Shown here: positions 46,100-58,395 of the stretch, piece after piece
Position numbering within the stretch: position 1 is the stretch's first letter
Layout of the letters: every line of letters starts with the position of its first letter
DNA from: Massospora cicadina
Lineage: Eukaryota; Entomophthoromycota; Entomophthoromycetes; Entomophthorales; Entomophthoraceae
NCBI GenBank assembly: GCA_022478985.1
Contig: JAKSZP010002660.1
Span: 242,473 to 306,472, forward strand
DNA: 64,000 bases
Direction of reading: 5' to 3'
Program-made: the position numbers and the translations under genes
The notes under the pieces: generated by a model
The model's database searches: none
What the model was told of the DNA's origin: nothing
Seen by the model: only the letters and a program-made list of their open reading frames with translations

Positions 46100-46760
46100 A
46101 CTTGATCAGCGTTATTGCCAGTTGTTTGACAAATCAAAGGGCTAAACGCCTCCCAGATTAATAGCTGGATATAATAAAGGTGGTAGAACTAGCTGTCTAT
46201 TATATAATAACTGAAATGGAGAATGTCTTGTAATACTATGATGTCCAATATTGTACTTAAACACTCTGACATTAATAGAAGTAGCCCATTGTGATAGCGC
46301 TGTGGCTTCTTTTTTGCCCAAAATACCAATAAAAGTACCATTTACTCAATTTAACATTCCATTAGTCTCAGAGTGATATGGCGTAGAAAGTACTCCTTTA
46401 ATGGACATTAGTTCATTTAGGCGCTGAACCATCTGTCAGTGAGGTACGTTCTATTATCTTTCAGGAACTTCTGAGGGCATCCGTGCTTATAATGACATAA
46501 TAGATAATGGATTTATCCATTGTCAAGGCCCCTACATCTCGTATATATTTTGCTCCACCCACTTGGTCACATTGTTAGAAAAATTTCTTTTTTGCCAAGG
46601 CTATTCACCAATAAAGGACTGACAACATCAATTGATAATGTATGTCAGGCCATTCTGGTTTGATTAATTGATATTGAACATTAGGCCTCATGGACTTTGT
46701 AACTTGGCACAAATGACATCTTTTGATAACGTCTTAAAATTTAATCACATAGAATCCCTG
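46100..46760 (-). pseudogene. Gyp5 integrase
   Basis: The minus strand reads ISKHGCPQKFLKDNRTYLTD-like sequence at about 46420-46500 (second-Asp region, now Lys-Asp-Asn) and STPYHSETNGML then VNGTFIGIL at about 46300-46380, matching the region before the catalytic Glu; the Glu codon is a stop. RHSPFQLLYNRQ at about 46180-46215 matches the TPFELLYGR motif. All are separated by stops. Confidence 0.75.
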
Positions 46761-46989
46761 TAGTAATTTGTTTTATTCGCTCCAAAGTCTTAAAAGTAAG
46801 CCATGTATCACATCCTTGAGGGACTGAAAAATAACGTCTATCTATTCAAAGGGCTTCAAAAATATTCTATGCTGTCTATCAGCCTTAAGTCTATGTAGGA
46901 CTCTGTCCCAAAAATCAGTATCCTTTAGTGCTTAATCATTACTCTTATTTAACTCATGTAGCTCCTTCTTGTATCATTAATTTATCTTT

Positions 46990-47560
46990 TTAGTAAAGCT
47001 CAACAGCCAGGTTGCTTAGAATGTCCAGATTTGGAAGTTGGTACAATCCATCTTCATTCTGATGAGCAGCTCCTGCTTTATGAATGATCTCATAATTATA
47101 TGCTTGTAGCTTAAGAGCTAGTGGGGTAAGTGACTTTCAGCCTCTTTTATATTATAATATAACGTAGTGACATGAGATTTGTTACTACTTGAAACCTGAT
47201 TTATGTAATGTCCACTTGGAATTGTTTACAAGCTAAGATCAACGTAAAACATACAAGTTATGTTACTGTTTATTTAAGCTCATGCTTATCCAACAATTTG
47301 CTGCAATTAGTGACAGGGTACTCCTCCCCATCATCTCCAATTTGAGATAACACACCACCAATTATAGTCAGCAAGGGACTAGGTTGTATTATAAATGGTT
47401 TTGTAAAATCTGGATATTGTAGTATAAGCGCCATACTTACTTAATTCTCAATGATTTGAAGGCCTGTTAGTTTTTGGCTGCCTAACAAAGATGAGCTCCT
47501 CCTTTTATCAAGAGGAATAAGGGCTTGGCAATCTTTTCAAACCCATCAAAAAATCTTCAA
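46990..47560 (-). pseudogene. Gyp5 RNase H
   Basis: The minus strand at about 47020-47130 reads LALKLQAYNYEIIHKAGAAH then QNEDGLYQLP, the conserved end of Ty3 RNase H as seen also in Gyp1 and Gyp3. Upstream parts are degraded. Confidence 0.75.
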
Positions 47561-47649
47561 GACTGGCCCATTATGACTAAGTACATTTGAACATCTAAAA
47601 TACTCTTTGGAGCTTTCATGTTAGTTATTGCATCAACCTTCTGAGGTTG

Positions 47650-48400
47650 AGGCTGCAAGCCTTGGGGATTAATAACTATCCAAGATACTACAAATTTATT
47701 TAAAAATTGACATTCTGGTGCTTTATTTTCATATTGTCCTTCAGTAATTGTTTAAACTCTTGTTTGAGATTTCAGGAGTTGAGAGAATGTCCGTGAAAAG
47801 ATATTATCATAAATAATTACACTAGTATGCAGGATATCTTGAAATCTCCTAAAATCGTATCCATTGCATATTGAAAGTCACTGGCGCATTAGACAGCCCC
47901 TGTAACATGTGTGTTGGTTATATAAACCTTGTGCAGCAATAATTGCGCACTTTTCTTTTTATTATTTTTATTAATAGTTGTTCCAAATCCAAAAAGGGGG
48001 AGCTGCCACGCACCATAATTGCGCACTTCTATTTTTCCTCCTTAGGCAAATCATTTTTGCCAGTATCCAAAGATAAGATCTAAAAATGTAAAAAAATTTA
48101 CACCTCCCAAACAATTTAAAGCCTCATCAATTATCTCAGCAAATATAAATCTTTTTTGTAATTGTTGTGAGGCGGTGGTAATCTAATACAACTTGATTAC
48201 TACCATCCTTCTTTTTTACCATTAAATGGAGCTGGCTCAAGGACTTTTTGAAGGCACAATCGTTCCACTTTTTAGAAGTTTTTAAGCTCATCTCTGACTA
48301 CTTCATCAATAGCTTGGGACCGCCTAATTAGCCTCATTTGGATGAGTGCATGATCCCTGGTGTCCACAAAGTGTTGTACTCCTTTTTTACAACCCAGATC
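47650..48400 (-). pseudogene. Gyp5 reverse transcriptase
   Basis: The minus strand at about 48060-48260 shows VKKKDGSNQVVLDYHRLTTI, then TKKDLYLLPEIIDEALNCLG and FFTFLDLIFGYWQ with the first catalytic Asp. The words closely match Gyp3 RT. Downstream RT motifs are too broken to read with certainty. Confidence 0.75.
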
Positions 48401-49699
48401 AATATCATCTTTAGCGAGGATATAAAATTATCTGTCAAATATCTCCAATACTTCATCTTTTTATTGATCAGATAATCCTGTATGTAATTCTCATGGTATT
48501 ACAGCATGTGCTCTCATGACCTCGTTATGTATTCCACACTCTGATAGGTCACCAAATTCTGAAGCAGACGTCAATTAATCCTTGGGTACCAGATGTACAA
48601 AAATGTTAAATTTGTTTTTTAATCTTAATATTCTGGCTTATTAAATTTGCCAAAAAGAAGTCAATCTCCTTATGCTAAGAAATAAATATATCAAGCGCTA
48701 CATTGGGTTTCATCTGAGAACAATCCCTGGTGGCACGACCTCCCTATAAAATCCTTCAGTAGTATCCAATGTAGTCCTGTACTCATATATAGTTGGTAGC
48801 CTGGGGTAGCATTGTATTTTTGTTTACTATTAGCGTTATTTCCTAATTTCTATTAATGGCATTGGACAATGGTCAGTTTTGATTTCCCTATCGAATATAT
48901 CCAATTGGTATTCTTCTATCAGCATAGGTTATATTTTTGAAATTTTGATGGTGGCTGATGGCTTAGTATTAGTTTAAATAAAACTTTAAAATGCCCGTCA
49001 CAATATTGCTAGCATGTTTTTTTAAAGTCAAAAGAATTTCCATAGGCTCATACAAAGGTTTTTATATTATACATCATAGTTAACGTTTGGGAGCACAAAT
49101 GCAGGTGCTGAGAATAAAAGCGCCCCAAAAAGCAGCAGCAAGGCAAGTAGGTTACTTCGCTTTTTGTGATGTTAAGGTCTGCTAATCATATTCTTATTAT
49201 GAGCAATATTAGGAGCAATTTTCAGCTTCTTGTAAAAAATAGTTAAACAATATCCACGGGCGCTCTGATGTTTATAATTGCTTTGACTTTGATTTTGTTG
49301 ACTAGGATATCAGCATACATACTCTGAGTGATGAAATTAAAAGAGTTTACTAAGTGAATATGAATAGAATCCAAAGAATTAAGAGTGAATTTCAGAGTAT
49401 TTCAGATGCTAGGACATTTGGTTATGTGGTGTCGATGCCCATTGCTATGTGCACCCTCTTCAAACTTGGGGCACCAGTTGTAGACATGGCCCCTCAGCTG
49501 GTGTGTTATCAATAATCTATTGTACATAAAGTTATGTAACTACCTCATTGATTTCAGAACTATGTGCCTTTTTTCTGTGAGTGAGTCACCGCATGTGCAT
49601 CATTGAAGATTAAATGAAGTATTTTAATAGGGTCTGTATCAATAGTTTCTGCATTGATGATTGAGTATAAATTGCCAGCGTGTTCATTTTGGTCAGGTG

Positions 49700-51810
49700 A
49701 GATTGGTATTTCTAGCACAATGGATTATCCCTCTTCATTTGTGTACCCTCTTTTACCTCTTTCAAAGAAATATTAGGAAACAATACATTGGCATTGCGTT
49801 GGCAACATCATGAGGCAAAGTGCTCTTTCCAATTGGAGTTTAAGTAAGTAATTTTACTAATGGATGTGTTGCCTTTGCATTTTCAGAATGCTCATAATTA
49901 GGGGGTAATTGCTTAAGTTCTTTTTATTGTTGTCAAATGATTTTCCTGATGTATCTACAGTCTCTGGTTTGACACCATTATTAGGGGTATAAAGGTTTGA
50001 GAGCATCAGAGTAAATAGATAACTAATTTGGACGTTGCAAGGCATTGAATAAAGGCTGGCAATACGGTATTCAATAAGCTTTGATAGGCTTGCACTTCAT
50101 GTTGCAATACAATTTAGCATTACCTTCAATCATTGCCTTAGCGCCTATGAGAACCTGGGCTTCTCAATAAATCTATCTGCAATTTCAGTAATTGTTTCAT
50201 CCATCTTAAAGCCAATTCATGAAATTAGACTTCCTTGTTGACATCCATTATGAGCCTCCAAATTCGCGAATAATGGCCTCTTTGACTTCAACGTAAGTAT
50301 TGTTATCATCAAAATATAGGATCAACTCAATGCTCCATTCAAACAAAAAGTTGATGATGGTAGCAGCCTTACTATGGTCGCTAGCCCTACATATGGCCAT
50401 TTCAAACATCTTACAAAAGTGGCTACGCTTCTGTTCTTGTCAAAGTCAGGCATATTTGCAGTCTTATAGTTATTGTTATCTCTTTCAACTTTATTGTAGA
50501 TATTTTTCTCAACTGGAGAAACCCTGGTGCCTCAGAACGCTGAGTTGCAGTGCCCTAGTAGTAAAGCTGGGATTGGCTAGGACTGCCATATTACTTGGCA
50601 TCTACTGACGTGGCCCAGAATTGACTTCAGTATTGCCCTCTAAGGTTTTATTCTCGTAGTATTATGATGCATTACTACTAGAATCTTTCTGGGCACAATG
50701 ACATCGGCTTTGTCCAAATCTTTAATCCATCAATCAATGGTTAAATCTCAGTCCACATGGCCTCATTTTTAACTTAAATCTAATATTTTTTTATTTTTAC
50801 TAGTCATTTGCATTTAAATACAGAACTCATTTGATCTTTTTCTTTAATTAATTTTCTTAGATTGTTTGCTTCTTTATGTATAGTATTATTTAATTCATTT
50901 TAGAAAGGTAACATCTTCATTAAGATTAATAAAAAGATGACTTAACCTGTCCCTGAGCCTTAAATTTCTTGTTTCAGTTTAATTGTAGTTCAATATTATG
51001 CGTCAATAATTGATTTCTTGTGTAAAATTATCCTTCATCTCACAAAGCCGGGCTATTAGTTGGTACTGTTCACAAAATTTGTTGTTAATATTCAAATTTT
51101 CCTTTTGGCCTTCATGGCTAAATATCATGAATTCTGAAGTTCGCATAGAAGTCTGAGTTACACTGGTGATCCAGGCATCAACAACTCCTTTTTCATCCAA
51201 AAAGGTTTTGAACATGTTGCGCAAACTGTCATTTAATCCTTGCACTAATTCTGATACTCAATTATTGGCCCAGGTGGCCAATTTATGGTTTGCCTCCAAG
51301 CTAAATAAGATTTCTTCAAAGATAGCTTCTAGCCAAACATTAGTGCTGGTGCTAACCCAGCTTGAGTTTCTGGAGAAAGTGACTAACTCAGTAATGGCCT
51401 CATGATGGTGTTCAATAGTCATCTGTGAGTTTCTGGAGGTAGGAAGCAAACTTGATCATTATTGTGTGATATTTTAATCCCAATTAGACTGTTTATAGTT
51501 TAAGCTACGCTCAACTGGCGGTGAGCCTGATTTCTTTCTAACAGCGCGTCTTGGTTTATTGAAAACAAAAAGGAATACTTTGGATATCCGCTGGGCCTTG
51601 TCCAATTTATAGCCTCTTAAAGAAGCTTCTCTACCCGCTCATGTTCTTCATAAGAAATTGTTTTGTCAGGTGTATTATAGGTACGTCACTCCAGTTAGTC
51701 TGGGACACAGTCATTTCAATGTTCCCAGTAGGTTTTTTAATGATTCTGAAAATTGATAAGAATAGGGTTGCTCTCCTGCTTGGCGTAATTACCATATGCC
51801 ATCCTATCTA
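49700..51810 (-). pseudogene. Gyp5 gag
   Basis: Minus-strand frames at 51258-51449 and 51003-51245 have helical, Glu/Gln-rich character like the N-terminal coiled coil of Gyp2 gag. At about 50240-50310 VEVKEAIIREFGGS matches the capsid-like EFG block of Gyp2 and Gyp3. No Gly-X-Y tract was seen between them. The zinc knuckle and protease (expected about 48.9-49.7 kb) were not recognised. Confidence 0.5.
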
Positions 51811-51819
51811 TGAGCGCCA
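51802..51819 (-). other. Gyp5 primer-binding site
   Basis: On the minus strand TGGCGCTCATAGATAGGA begins one base after the 5' LTR. It shares TGG-Y-GCTCA with the Gyp2 and Gyp3 sites. Confidence 0.65.
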
Positions 51820-51820
51820 C

Positions 51821-52656
51821 TGTTGAAGTTCCACTACTTCATATGGCTGGTTCTTCGTTTCTTGGTAAATTAGAGTTCAGTTGTTTATTTTATGAAGACA
51901 ATAGACAAATAGAGGATGCTTCTTCAAATATAAACTTTTAAAAGCATATACTAAAGGCTATATTATCCTGTCATTACTTGAACTATGGCTTCCCGCCCTA
52001 TAATATTCCTTAACAATATAATAAAAATTGATGTGATACAACTAAAAGTATTAATAAATTGACTTTTTATTTGATCAACTACAATTTTTACTCCCCTTCT
52101 CATGTCAATCTCAAGGGTTAAAATAGAGTTATTTCTGTCACTGATTTATCTTCACTTTTAACGATTCTCTTTTCACCACCACTCAGCCAGTGGCTCATTG
52201 GTAATGTTATGAGGTTTTTCTTCACATATGAGGCTTCCTGATGTACACCCAGCTCCACCTCTTTGGTTAAATCCTTTTTGTCATAATGGAATAAATCTAA
52301 GACAGCACCTCTTCTGAATAATCTCCAAAAAAGGCTAATTTAACAATTCTTTGAACTATGGTAGCAAAGCGCCCAAACAATTCAAATAACTAGTTAGAAA
52401 TTAATTTAATTGTAACCTAATTAACACTAAAATCTATTACAACTTAACCTGAAAGGCTTTCAATAATAGATTATTGAGTCAAATATGATTTAAGGAATTG
52501 TAAGGCCACAAATACAAGTCTTCTTTGAAGCTATATAGTAATCATAAATATCACTTTATGATATATAACCATCAGGAAGTGATACTTTAGACTCAAAGCT
52601 AATATTATTATATCAGATTTGATACCAAAATTTATAATTTAGTAAATTATTTAACA
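51821..52656 (-). repeat. Gyp5 5' LTR
   Basis: Starts TGTTAAATAATTTAC on the minus strand at 52656 and ends at 51821 (TGTTGAAG on the plus strand, a TG...CA pair). It aligns with 43608-44449 over its whole length with many substitutions. Confidence 0.88.
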
Positions 52657-53495
52657 AACAATTGATGGGATAACCATGGGGAGCCCCAAGAAGGCGAAAA
52701 TCTAGACCCTAACTCACATATATACAATTGAAAGGAATTTTTGCACAGGTTGCTCAGTATACCAAGGAGTGCCTTTTTTTAATATAATGAAACCAAACGT
52801 CAGCCTCTTGCTGGCTTTTGCTACCAGTTAAAATGGCAGATGGGCCGTGGACTTCCCATTCAGTGGAGTTTTTTTAAAATTACCCCTCTCTGAGGGGTAT
52901 GATGCTATCATGGTAGTAGTGGACCAGTTTACCAAGTTTTCCCATTTCATTCCAAGTAGCACCACAATAGCAGCGGGTCATATGGATAAAGTATTTGTTT
53001 CCAACATTATTTCTGCTCATGACGTGTCTCAGGTAATCATTAGTGACTGCAGGCCACAGTTCACATCCATGTTATGGATGGGTTGTGCAAGGTCCTCCAG
53101 ATTTGTCCTGGCGTTCAACTGCCTTTCAACCACAATCTAATTGTCAGACAGAATGAGTGAACGAATTCCAAGAACAGATTTTGAGGTGATACACGGCGGC
53201 TGATCACCCAAATTGGGCCTCACACCTTCCTTTGGCTCAATACAGCTATAATTATGACCAACTTTCTTCAATTGGGTGTTCAATCTTCTTTTTTAACTAT
53301 AGTAAAATCTCTCTATTAACAGTTATCTCAATTTTGGTCCATGGTCTAGCTGTGGTGGACTTTGCTAAGTGCATCAAGAAAGTATACCAAGAGGTAAATT
53401 GCAATTTGGACGGGTTTGTGAAAGTCTACAAGGAGAATGTGGATGAACAGATAAGGGTAGATATGAGTAAAAGTAAAGAGATTTTGTGATATTAG
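52657..53495 (+). pseudogene. Gyp4 integrase core
   Basis: Coding resumes right of Gyp5 with YTKECLF (a decayed zinc-binding Cys-x2-Cys region) at about 52755-52780. ASCWLLLPVKMADGPW then leads to LPLSEGYDAIMVVVDQFTKF and HFIPSSTTIAAGHMDKVFVS, and QVIISDCRPQFTSMLW carries the second Asp (52847-53140). The wording GYDAIMVVVDxxTK is typical of chromovirus integrases from fungi. A frameshift separates the FNCLSTTI end from the Glu-containing segment, where QTE is followed by TGA at about 53155. The frame 53232-53489 continues with AQYSYN. Confidence 0.88.
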
Positions 53496-53706
53496 ATGCT
53501 AGAAACATCCAAATTAAAAAAGACTTGCAAGAAACTGGAATCAAAGAGAATAGAACCCCACTGCATTTCTAGAAAGGTGTGTTTTGCATCATACAGTTAG
53601 TCTTCTACCTGGATTCCAAATTTTTGATATGTTCCATGAAAGAAGTTGTTTTTATTTGAGGTTCTCCTTAAGAGACACCAGAAATGTACTTGTGGATGAT
53701 GCGCTG

Positions 53707-53850
53707 GAGTGGGAAGTGGAAGCTATTGTGTCCTTTTGTCATGTGAAAATAAGGCTGGAATACCTGGTATCATGGAAAGGCTTGATTCTGCTGATAATAA
53801 CTGTGTTCCAGCTTGTGATTGGGATTACGCTAAGTACTTGATTGTCTCCT
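53707..53850 (+). pseudogene. Gyp4 chromodomain
   Basis: EWEVEAIVSFCHVKIRLEYL, then VSWKG (53707-53784, frame of 53584-53841), continues one frame over as DSADNNCVPACD (about 53784-53820). This is the order of a chromodomain: VExIL, the YLVxWKG block and the xxxxWxP block, with Cys for the last Trp. Such domains bind histone marks and steer chromovirus integration. The following FHEHFPDA matches the short tail usually found after chromovirus chromodomains. Confidence 0.85.
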
Positions 53851-53869
53851 TCCATGAGCACTTTCCTGA

Positions 53870-54340
53870 TGCCGCTGGTTCCAAGTCCGTCCCTGTCATG
53901 GCAGCCATGAAGTTACCCACTGCCCATAAAAACTTCTCTCTTGCTGACGCCCCTGAAGGATGGATGATTCCTCGTAAACTGGTGGGTGGTGCTATGTCTC
54001 ATGACATGATATTGGGTTTATATTGTGGAGACAAGGAAGCATTAAGTAAGGCCAAAAGGGTCATGCTGGAAACTCTTCCAGCTCTTAGATATACACTAGA
54101 TCAACACTGGGTTAAGGCCAAGCAGTCCTAGGTTAATACTAAGAAGGTGTATGATGAGGTTCGAGACATAACATCAACTGTTCCAAAAAATCATGAATTT
54201 TTTAAAAAGGGATGGGTCAGTAATTTTAATCTTCTTAACGAGGGTTTGATTTGCTCTTGAGACAAATTATTATCAAAATCGGTAAATTTGACTGGATTCA
54301 GGTCTCAATTAAGTGCATACTCAAGGCATGATAGTACTAT
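53870..54340 (+). pseudogene. Module M, copy 2, after the Gyp4 chromodomain
   Basis: The 140-codon frame 53709-54131 continues beyond the chromodomain with APEGWMIPRKLVGG, SHDMILG and DKEALSKAKRVM, then LPALRYTLDQHWVKAKQS. The segment LPxLRxTLxQxWVxxK is repeated at about 63130-63185 and, as decayed DNA, at 30210-30260. No domain is recognised. It could be a chromovirus C-terminal extension or a second gene product. Confidence 0.5.
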
Positions 54341-54559
54341 AATGTTAGTCTCTCATTATAGGCTAATATTGACCCAAAGCCTCAACAAGATGACCATAAC
54401 CCATCATCCTAATTTTTTATAGCTCATTTGTTTGAACAAACTCTGTTGTTCATCTCTTCTCTAAATAATCTTTTAATTACTTATCAAATAGTACCTTATT
54501 CTGGAATCGCCATTTGCCTCCTTATAGAGGCATTCTGTTGTATATAAAATCATGAAGAG

Positions 54560-55211
54560 GTTTTAACTCGTTCAAAGTGAGTTTTTTTACTATTTTAATA
54601 GTTGTTAAATGGAGAGCTAAAGACATCTCCTCAAAAACTACGCCAAAGGAATATCAGCGGCCCAGATATATTGAGCAGCAGAAGCATAACATCAATGATA
54701 CTTCTTGAGGATCTGGTTGACACTCTTCATCTGCCCATCAGACTGGGGTAGTACATGGTGGAATGGCAAGGCTTGACCTTCAGGATGGCTAGTAGCGCGG
54801 TTCAAAATGAGTGGTAAAGTAGGGCCTAATAACTCAACACCTATTGGGTTAGACCAAACATATAAATTCATGATAAAAAGATTATGGCCATTCTCTGAGG
54901 AGATTGCTGACTGACATGGGATAAACATAATAAAACTTATTATAACAGTCCACGACCACCATAATTGAGTTGAGCCCATAGTAACTGGGGAGCACAACAA
55001 GTAAAATTAACTGATAACAAGGTCCATGGCCTTCTGCATGCTGCTTTGGATGGAGTAGACCATTCTTACCTAACCTATCTGACTTTGCCCGAGCACACAT
55101 CATGCAAATTGTGGTCCAAGCTGGAATATTTTTATAAATACCCAGACAGCAAAAAGACTGCTTCAATAAATTGACGAAACACTTATTCCCTGGTTGTCCC
55201 ACCGCTGGCAT
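54560..55211 (-). pseudogene. Gyp6 integrase
   Basis: The minus strand shows the zinc-binding part (IPAWTTICMMCARAKSDR) and then LPSYYGLNSIMVVVDCYNKF in the core (54692-55211). LPFHHVLPQSDGQMKSVNQI corresponds to the HPQTDGQTERVN region with the catalytic Glu changed to Lys, followed by CYASAAQYIWA and a THFERV segment near 54570. The middle of the core is missing between VYPMS and the DGQ motif. Confidence 0.8.
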
Positions 55212-55219
55212 TATGATGA

Positions 55220-56150
55220 GCGCAGATAAATCATTGTGAGGTTAATGAGGATTTCAAACTATTTTAAACAAAATATCCCATTCATTCAGCGAATATTGGG
55301 TCCACTTATGGGTTGGCAGTACCAGTTGATCAAACAACTTCAGACCCTCCCAGCAAGATGTCTGACCAGCCAGCACCCAAGAAGCCAAAGGCACATCTGA
55401 GGCCTATTCCATCAAACAAATTTCAGGAGGAGCAATGGCTAAGATCTGGGAAGGAAGGATCACTATGGTCAGCTCCTTTGCCTTTTCCTCAGTAGGATTA
55501 ATGAAGGGTTAAGACTTTAAAAGAACTGGGAGAACATTCAGAGCACCCCTCATGAACTTGTATTAGAAGTTGAAGCTACACAGGTCATGATATGTTAAGG
55601 ACTGATGATGTAAAGTTCTGTGGCTTCCTCAGATACATAAAGGCTTGGTGGTCTGTTCTGAAGAACCACTTCATTTCATTCTCCTTTAAGGAGATACTGC
55701 CAGTGAGTAAGCGATCCTTTAAAGCAGAAAACTTTATTATAAATAGCCATGAACTCTCTGAGGAGGAGAGCTTGAACAAGAATCAAGCGACATAATGCTC
55801 CACTTTTCTTGTTCCTAAATCAAGACAGCTCCTAACGCGGCCACAGAGGCATCATATTCCACTTAAAAGTACTGGATGGATCCGCACTCTTAAGAACAGA
55901 AGGCGCCACAAATATATCATTGATAGCTTCAAGTATACATTGGCAAACATCGTCTATTAACATGGAAAAATTTCTCTGTCAGGGGTGGAGGGGTGTCACC
56001 AACTGATAGAGAATGTGAGTAATTCTCTAAGAAAATGATGATACCTAAGAAACTTAGCAGCTGTTTCTACATGTTATTAGTGGTCCACAAGAGAATGGCC
56101 TTAAATTTGCATGGGGTAATAGCATACCTATCCTTCAGGACTAGATACCC
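55220..56150 (-). pseudogene. Gyp6 RT-connection and RNase H, degraded
   Basis: On the minus strand 55585-55779 includes ALKDRLLTGSISLKENEMKW then FFRTDHQAFMYLRKPQN, which corresponds to the RNase H FxxxTDHxxLxYL motif. The rest is unreadable because of stops. Confidence 0.6.
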
Positions 56151-56161
56151 AAGAAATCGAA

Positions 56162-56700
56162 TTATTTTCTGAGAAACTCACACTTTGAAGGCTTTAAATA
56201 AGGATCTTTCATCTGCAAAGAAGCAAAAACTGCCTCCAAGTACTCTGCATAGTGTTTGCTAATGGGATAGTATAATAAAATATCATCAATGTATGCCACC
56301 ACATAGGTGAAGCGAAGATAACCAAGGACGTCATCAATCATGTGCTGGAATGTGGCAGGAGCGTTTTTAGGACCAAAGGGCATTATGCGAAACTAAAAAT
56401 ACCCTTTTTTATGAATGGCCATAGGCCATAACTGGACTTCTGCTACCAAGATTGATTGAAGATAATCAAAAAGTTGAAGTTAGAAAAGCCTGGAACTTAA
56501 AATCGTCTGGCTGATGGTTTGTTCTAGTGGAAGTAAATAAGGTTCTTGCACCACTGTGTTATTTCAGTGGTAATAGTCCACGCAAGGTCGCATTTCCATC
56601 AGCCTTTTGAGCTAAAATCTGGGGTAAGAAATGGGTGAAAAATCCAAAATCCATTCCTGCTAGAGCATATCCTCCAACTATACCACCAGCGCATTATATT
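56162..56700 (-). pseudogene. Gyp6 reverse transcriptase
   Basis: The minus-strand frame 56162-56383 reads MPFGPKNAPATFQHMIDDVL, then VVAYIDDILLYYPISKHYAE and PSKCEFLRK. It contains the catalytic YIDD motif and the PSKCEF motif, both intact. Upstream RT blocks (to about 56700) are present in pieces with stops. Confidence 0.88.
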
Positions 56701-56904
56701 TCTTCTCCATATATGTATAAGCAGAAAGTTGATATTGATTAAATTTAATATTAAATAGAAATCTAAGCCATACTCAGATTTGGATAGTAGATAATTGGTT
56801 TTTCCATTAAAATTTTTTATGCCATTACCCCAGAAGGAAAATCAAGAGGAAGCTCCATGAGAGAAGATGTGTAAGTGATAGAATCCTCACTCTTTTCAGA
56901 TGTG

Positions 56905-56922
56905 AAAAGTATCAATGAGAAA
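56905..56922 (+). repeat. LINE-F target duplication, left
   Basis: AAAAGTATCAATGAGAAA. The right copy at 62209-62228 is AAAAGTTTCAATGAGAGAAA. Confidence 0.75.
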
Positions 56923-57099
56923 ACTTTTCTCTCTCATTGAAAACACTTTTGTAACAAATTCAATTCAAGTTTAGGTAAAGTTTGATAATATCATTGAGGA
57001 GATAATTTTCGCCCAATGTCAGGGAGCAGTTAGGAGTTTAAAGTTAAGGGCACAGGTTTAGGCCCCACATCAGCCAAATTTTATAAACGCCCCGGCGAG

Positions 57100-58129
57100 C
57101 CTGGCAGAATAGATAGAATTGATAGTAAAAAACTGGTGGTTACCATTTCCCCAGAAATTTTGGCCTGCAGCGCACTGAACCCAGTTCATCAATACGCCAT
57201 ACTCCCAACCACTATCATCGGTGGAACACAGGGTGCAATTTTTCCTGGATATTCAGCAAACGGCGCTTTGGGAGATGCTTTGTGGAGATGTACACACATT
57301 TCCCAAATGCAGTGTACGTCGCACCTCACTCCATGCCACACAGTTAGCTGGATCTTGGCTTCAAAAATAAAGAAGCAGCAGACAAAGACGCAAAGGTGCA
57401 AGTAGTACTGGACCTCCCAGATGGTCAATGGGTAGTCAAAACGAAGTGCACCCGCTGGACTAAATTGAACCAAATTTTAGTAACTTTTGACTTCCTACCT
57501 ACTACAGTCAAGCGCACTGTGCTGGAGCACTACCTGAAGGCTGGGCTCGCCATATACAGAGAAATACAATCCTTCGAAATGCAGCTCTTTACGCTCATGC
57601 CAAACCTGTGTATGGGCAAAGCAATCGCTTTTCTCACCCCATCCATGAGATAGCAGATGATTTGACCCAAAATTCCCCACACCGCTTATGTCAAATCAAC
57701 GGGCAAAACACCCATCCATTCAGGGTCACCGTAGATAGCGCGCCTCCTATCTGCACTTTCTGTCACGCTTTTGGCCACAAGGCCCATACCTGCCCCTCCA
57801 AGGAGGGCATTACTCAAAACAAAATTCTCTCAGATGCAATGTGCGGTGTAGACGCCCACTATCAACTAGCACTAGACACCGACGCAGCCTTCCTGTGGGG
57901 AGTGCAAGGCTGCTACATTCTAGTAAAACCTGTGTCCCCACAGGAGCGTAAGAAGGCCAAGAAGGCCTGCAAGGCGACGGCCAAGGAGGCGGCCAAGACA
58001 GCATCTGCGATCCCACCAGCGCAGCTCCAGGAGGACATCAAGACATTCATGGCGGAAGCAGCTTGCAAATCCCTCAACCAATCAGATTGTGACGCCCAAG
58101 ATGATTGGTCATCCAAGCTGAAATCTTGA
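57100..58129 (+). pseudogene. LINE-F ORF1
   Basis: Frames 57136-57405, 57396-57653 and 57608-58129 follow the LINE-D ORF1 in order. The central part reads LDLPDGQWVVKTKCTRWTKL and LVTFDFLPTTVK. The knuckle is CTFCHAFGHKAHTC at about 57753-57795, a perfect C-x2-C-x4-H-x4-C. The C-terminal tail is Lys/Ala-rich (KKAKKACKATAKEAAKTA). Two frameshifts disrupt it. Confidence 0.87.
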
Positions 58130-58395
58130 TGGGTGAGTTGGTTTCACCCAACCAATGTGCCCAAGCATCAATTGAGACTGATTTTCTCACCAATATTCCT
58201 GCCAAACTTCCACCCCCAAGCAATGGTGCACTGCAACCACACACAACGCCAAAAACTCGTCTCACAGTGGTAAAAAAGCAGAAGGCAAAAGCCAACGCAA
58301 ACCCCACAGCTAAAGCTTCCCACTTCAAACCATACTCCGTAGCACAAAACACTCGCACTGCCAAGCAGTGACATGATGAAAAGGAGAAGGCTGAA

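Larger units (their letters stand above)
43608..52656 (-). mobile_element. Gyp5: complete minus-strand Ty3/gypsy element, heavily decayed
   Basis: About 9.05 kb with two LTRs (842 and 836 bp). On the minus strand the 5' LTR (right side) is followed one base later by a primer site, and a polypurine tract lies directly before the 3' LTR (left side). Gag, RT, RNase H and integrase are recognisable in order on the minus strand. It is inserted in the Gyp4 integrase region. A flanking 5 bp duplication was not found (GAAGT and AACAA). Confidence 0.88.
29880..54130 (+). mobile_element. Gyp4: chromovirus (Ty3/gypsy) serving as host for nested insertions
   Basis: Pieces of one plus-strand Ty3/gypsy pol occur in correct order: protease (about 30050-30135), RT (31480-32250), RNase H (32340-32663 and 43239-43290), integrase N-terminal part (up to 43607), integrase core (52657-53490) and chromodomain (53707-53850). 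The gaps are occupied by LINE-D plus LINE-E and by Gyp5. Reading across the LINE pair restores the RNase H terminal motif (VNEN, then GLADAL), which supports a single original element. Outer LTRs were not identified, so the limits are approximate. Confidence 0.75.
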
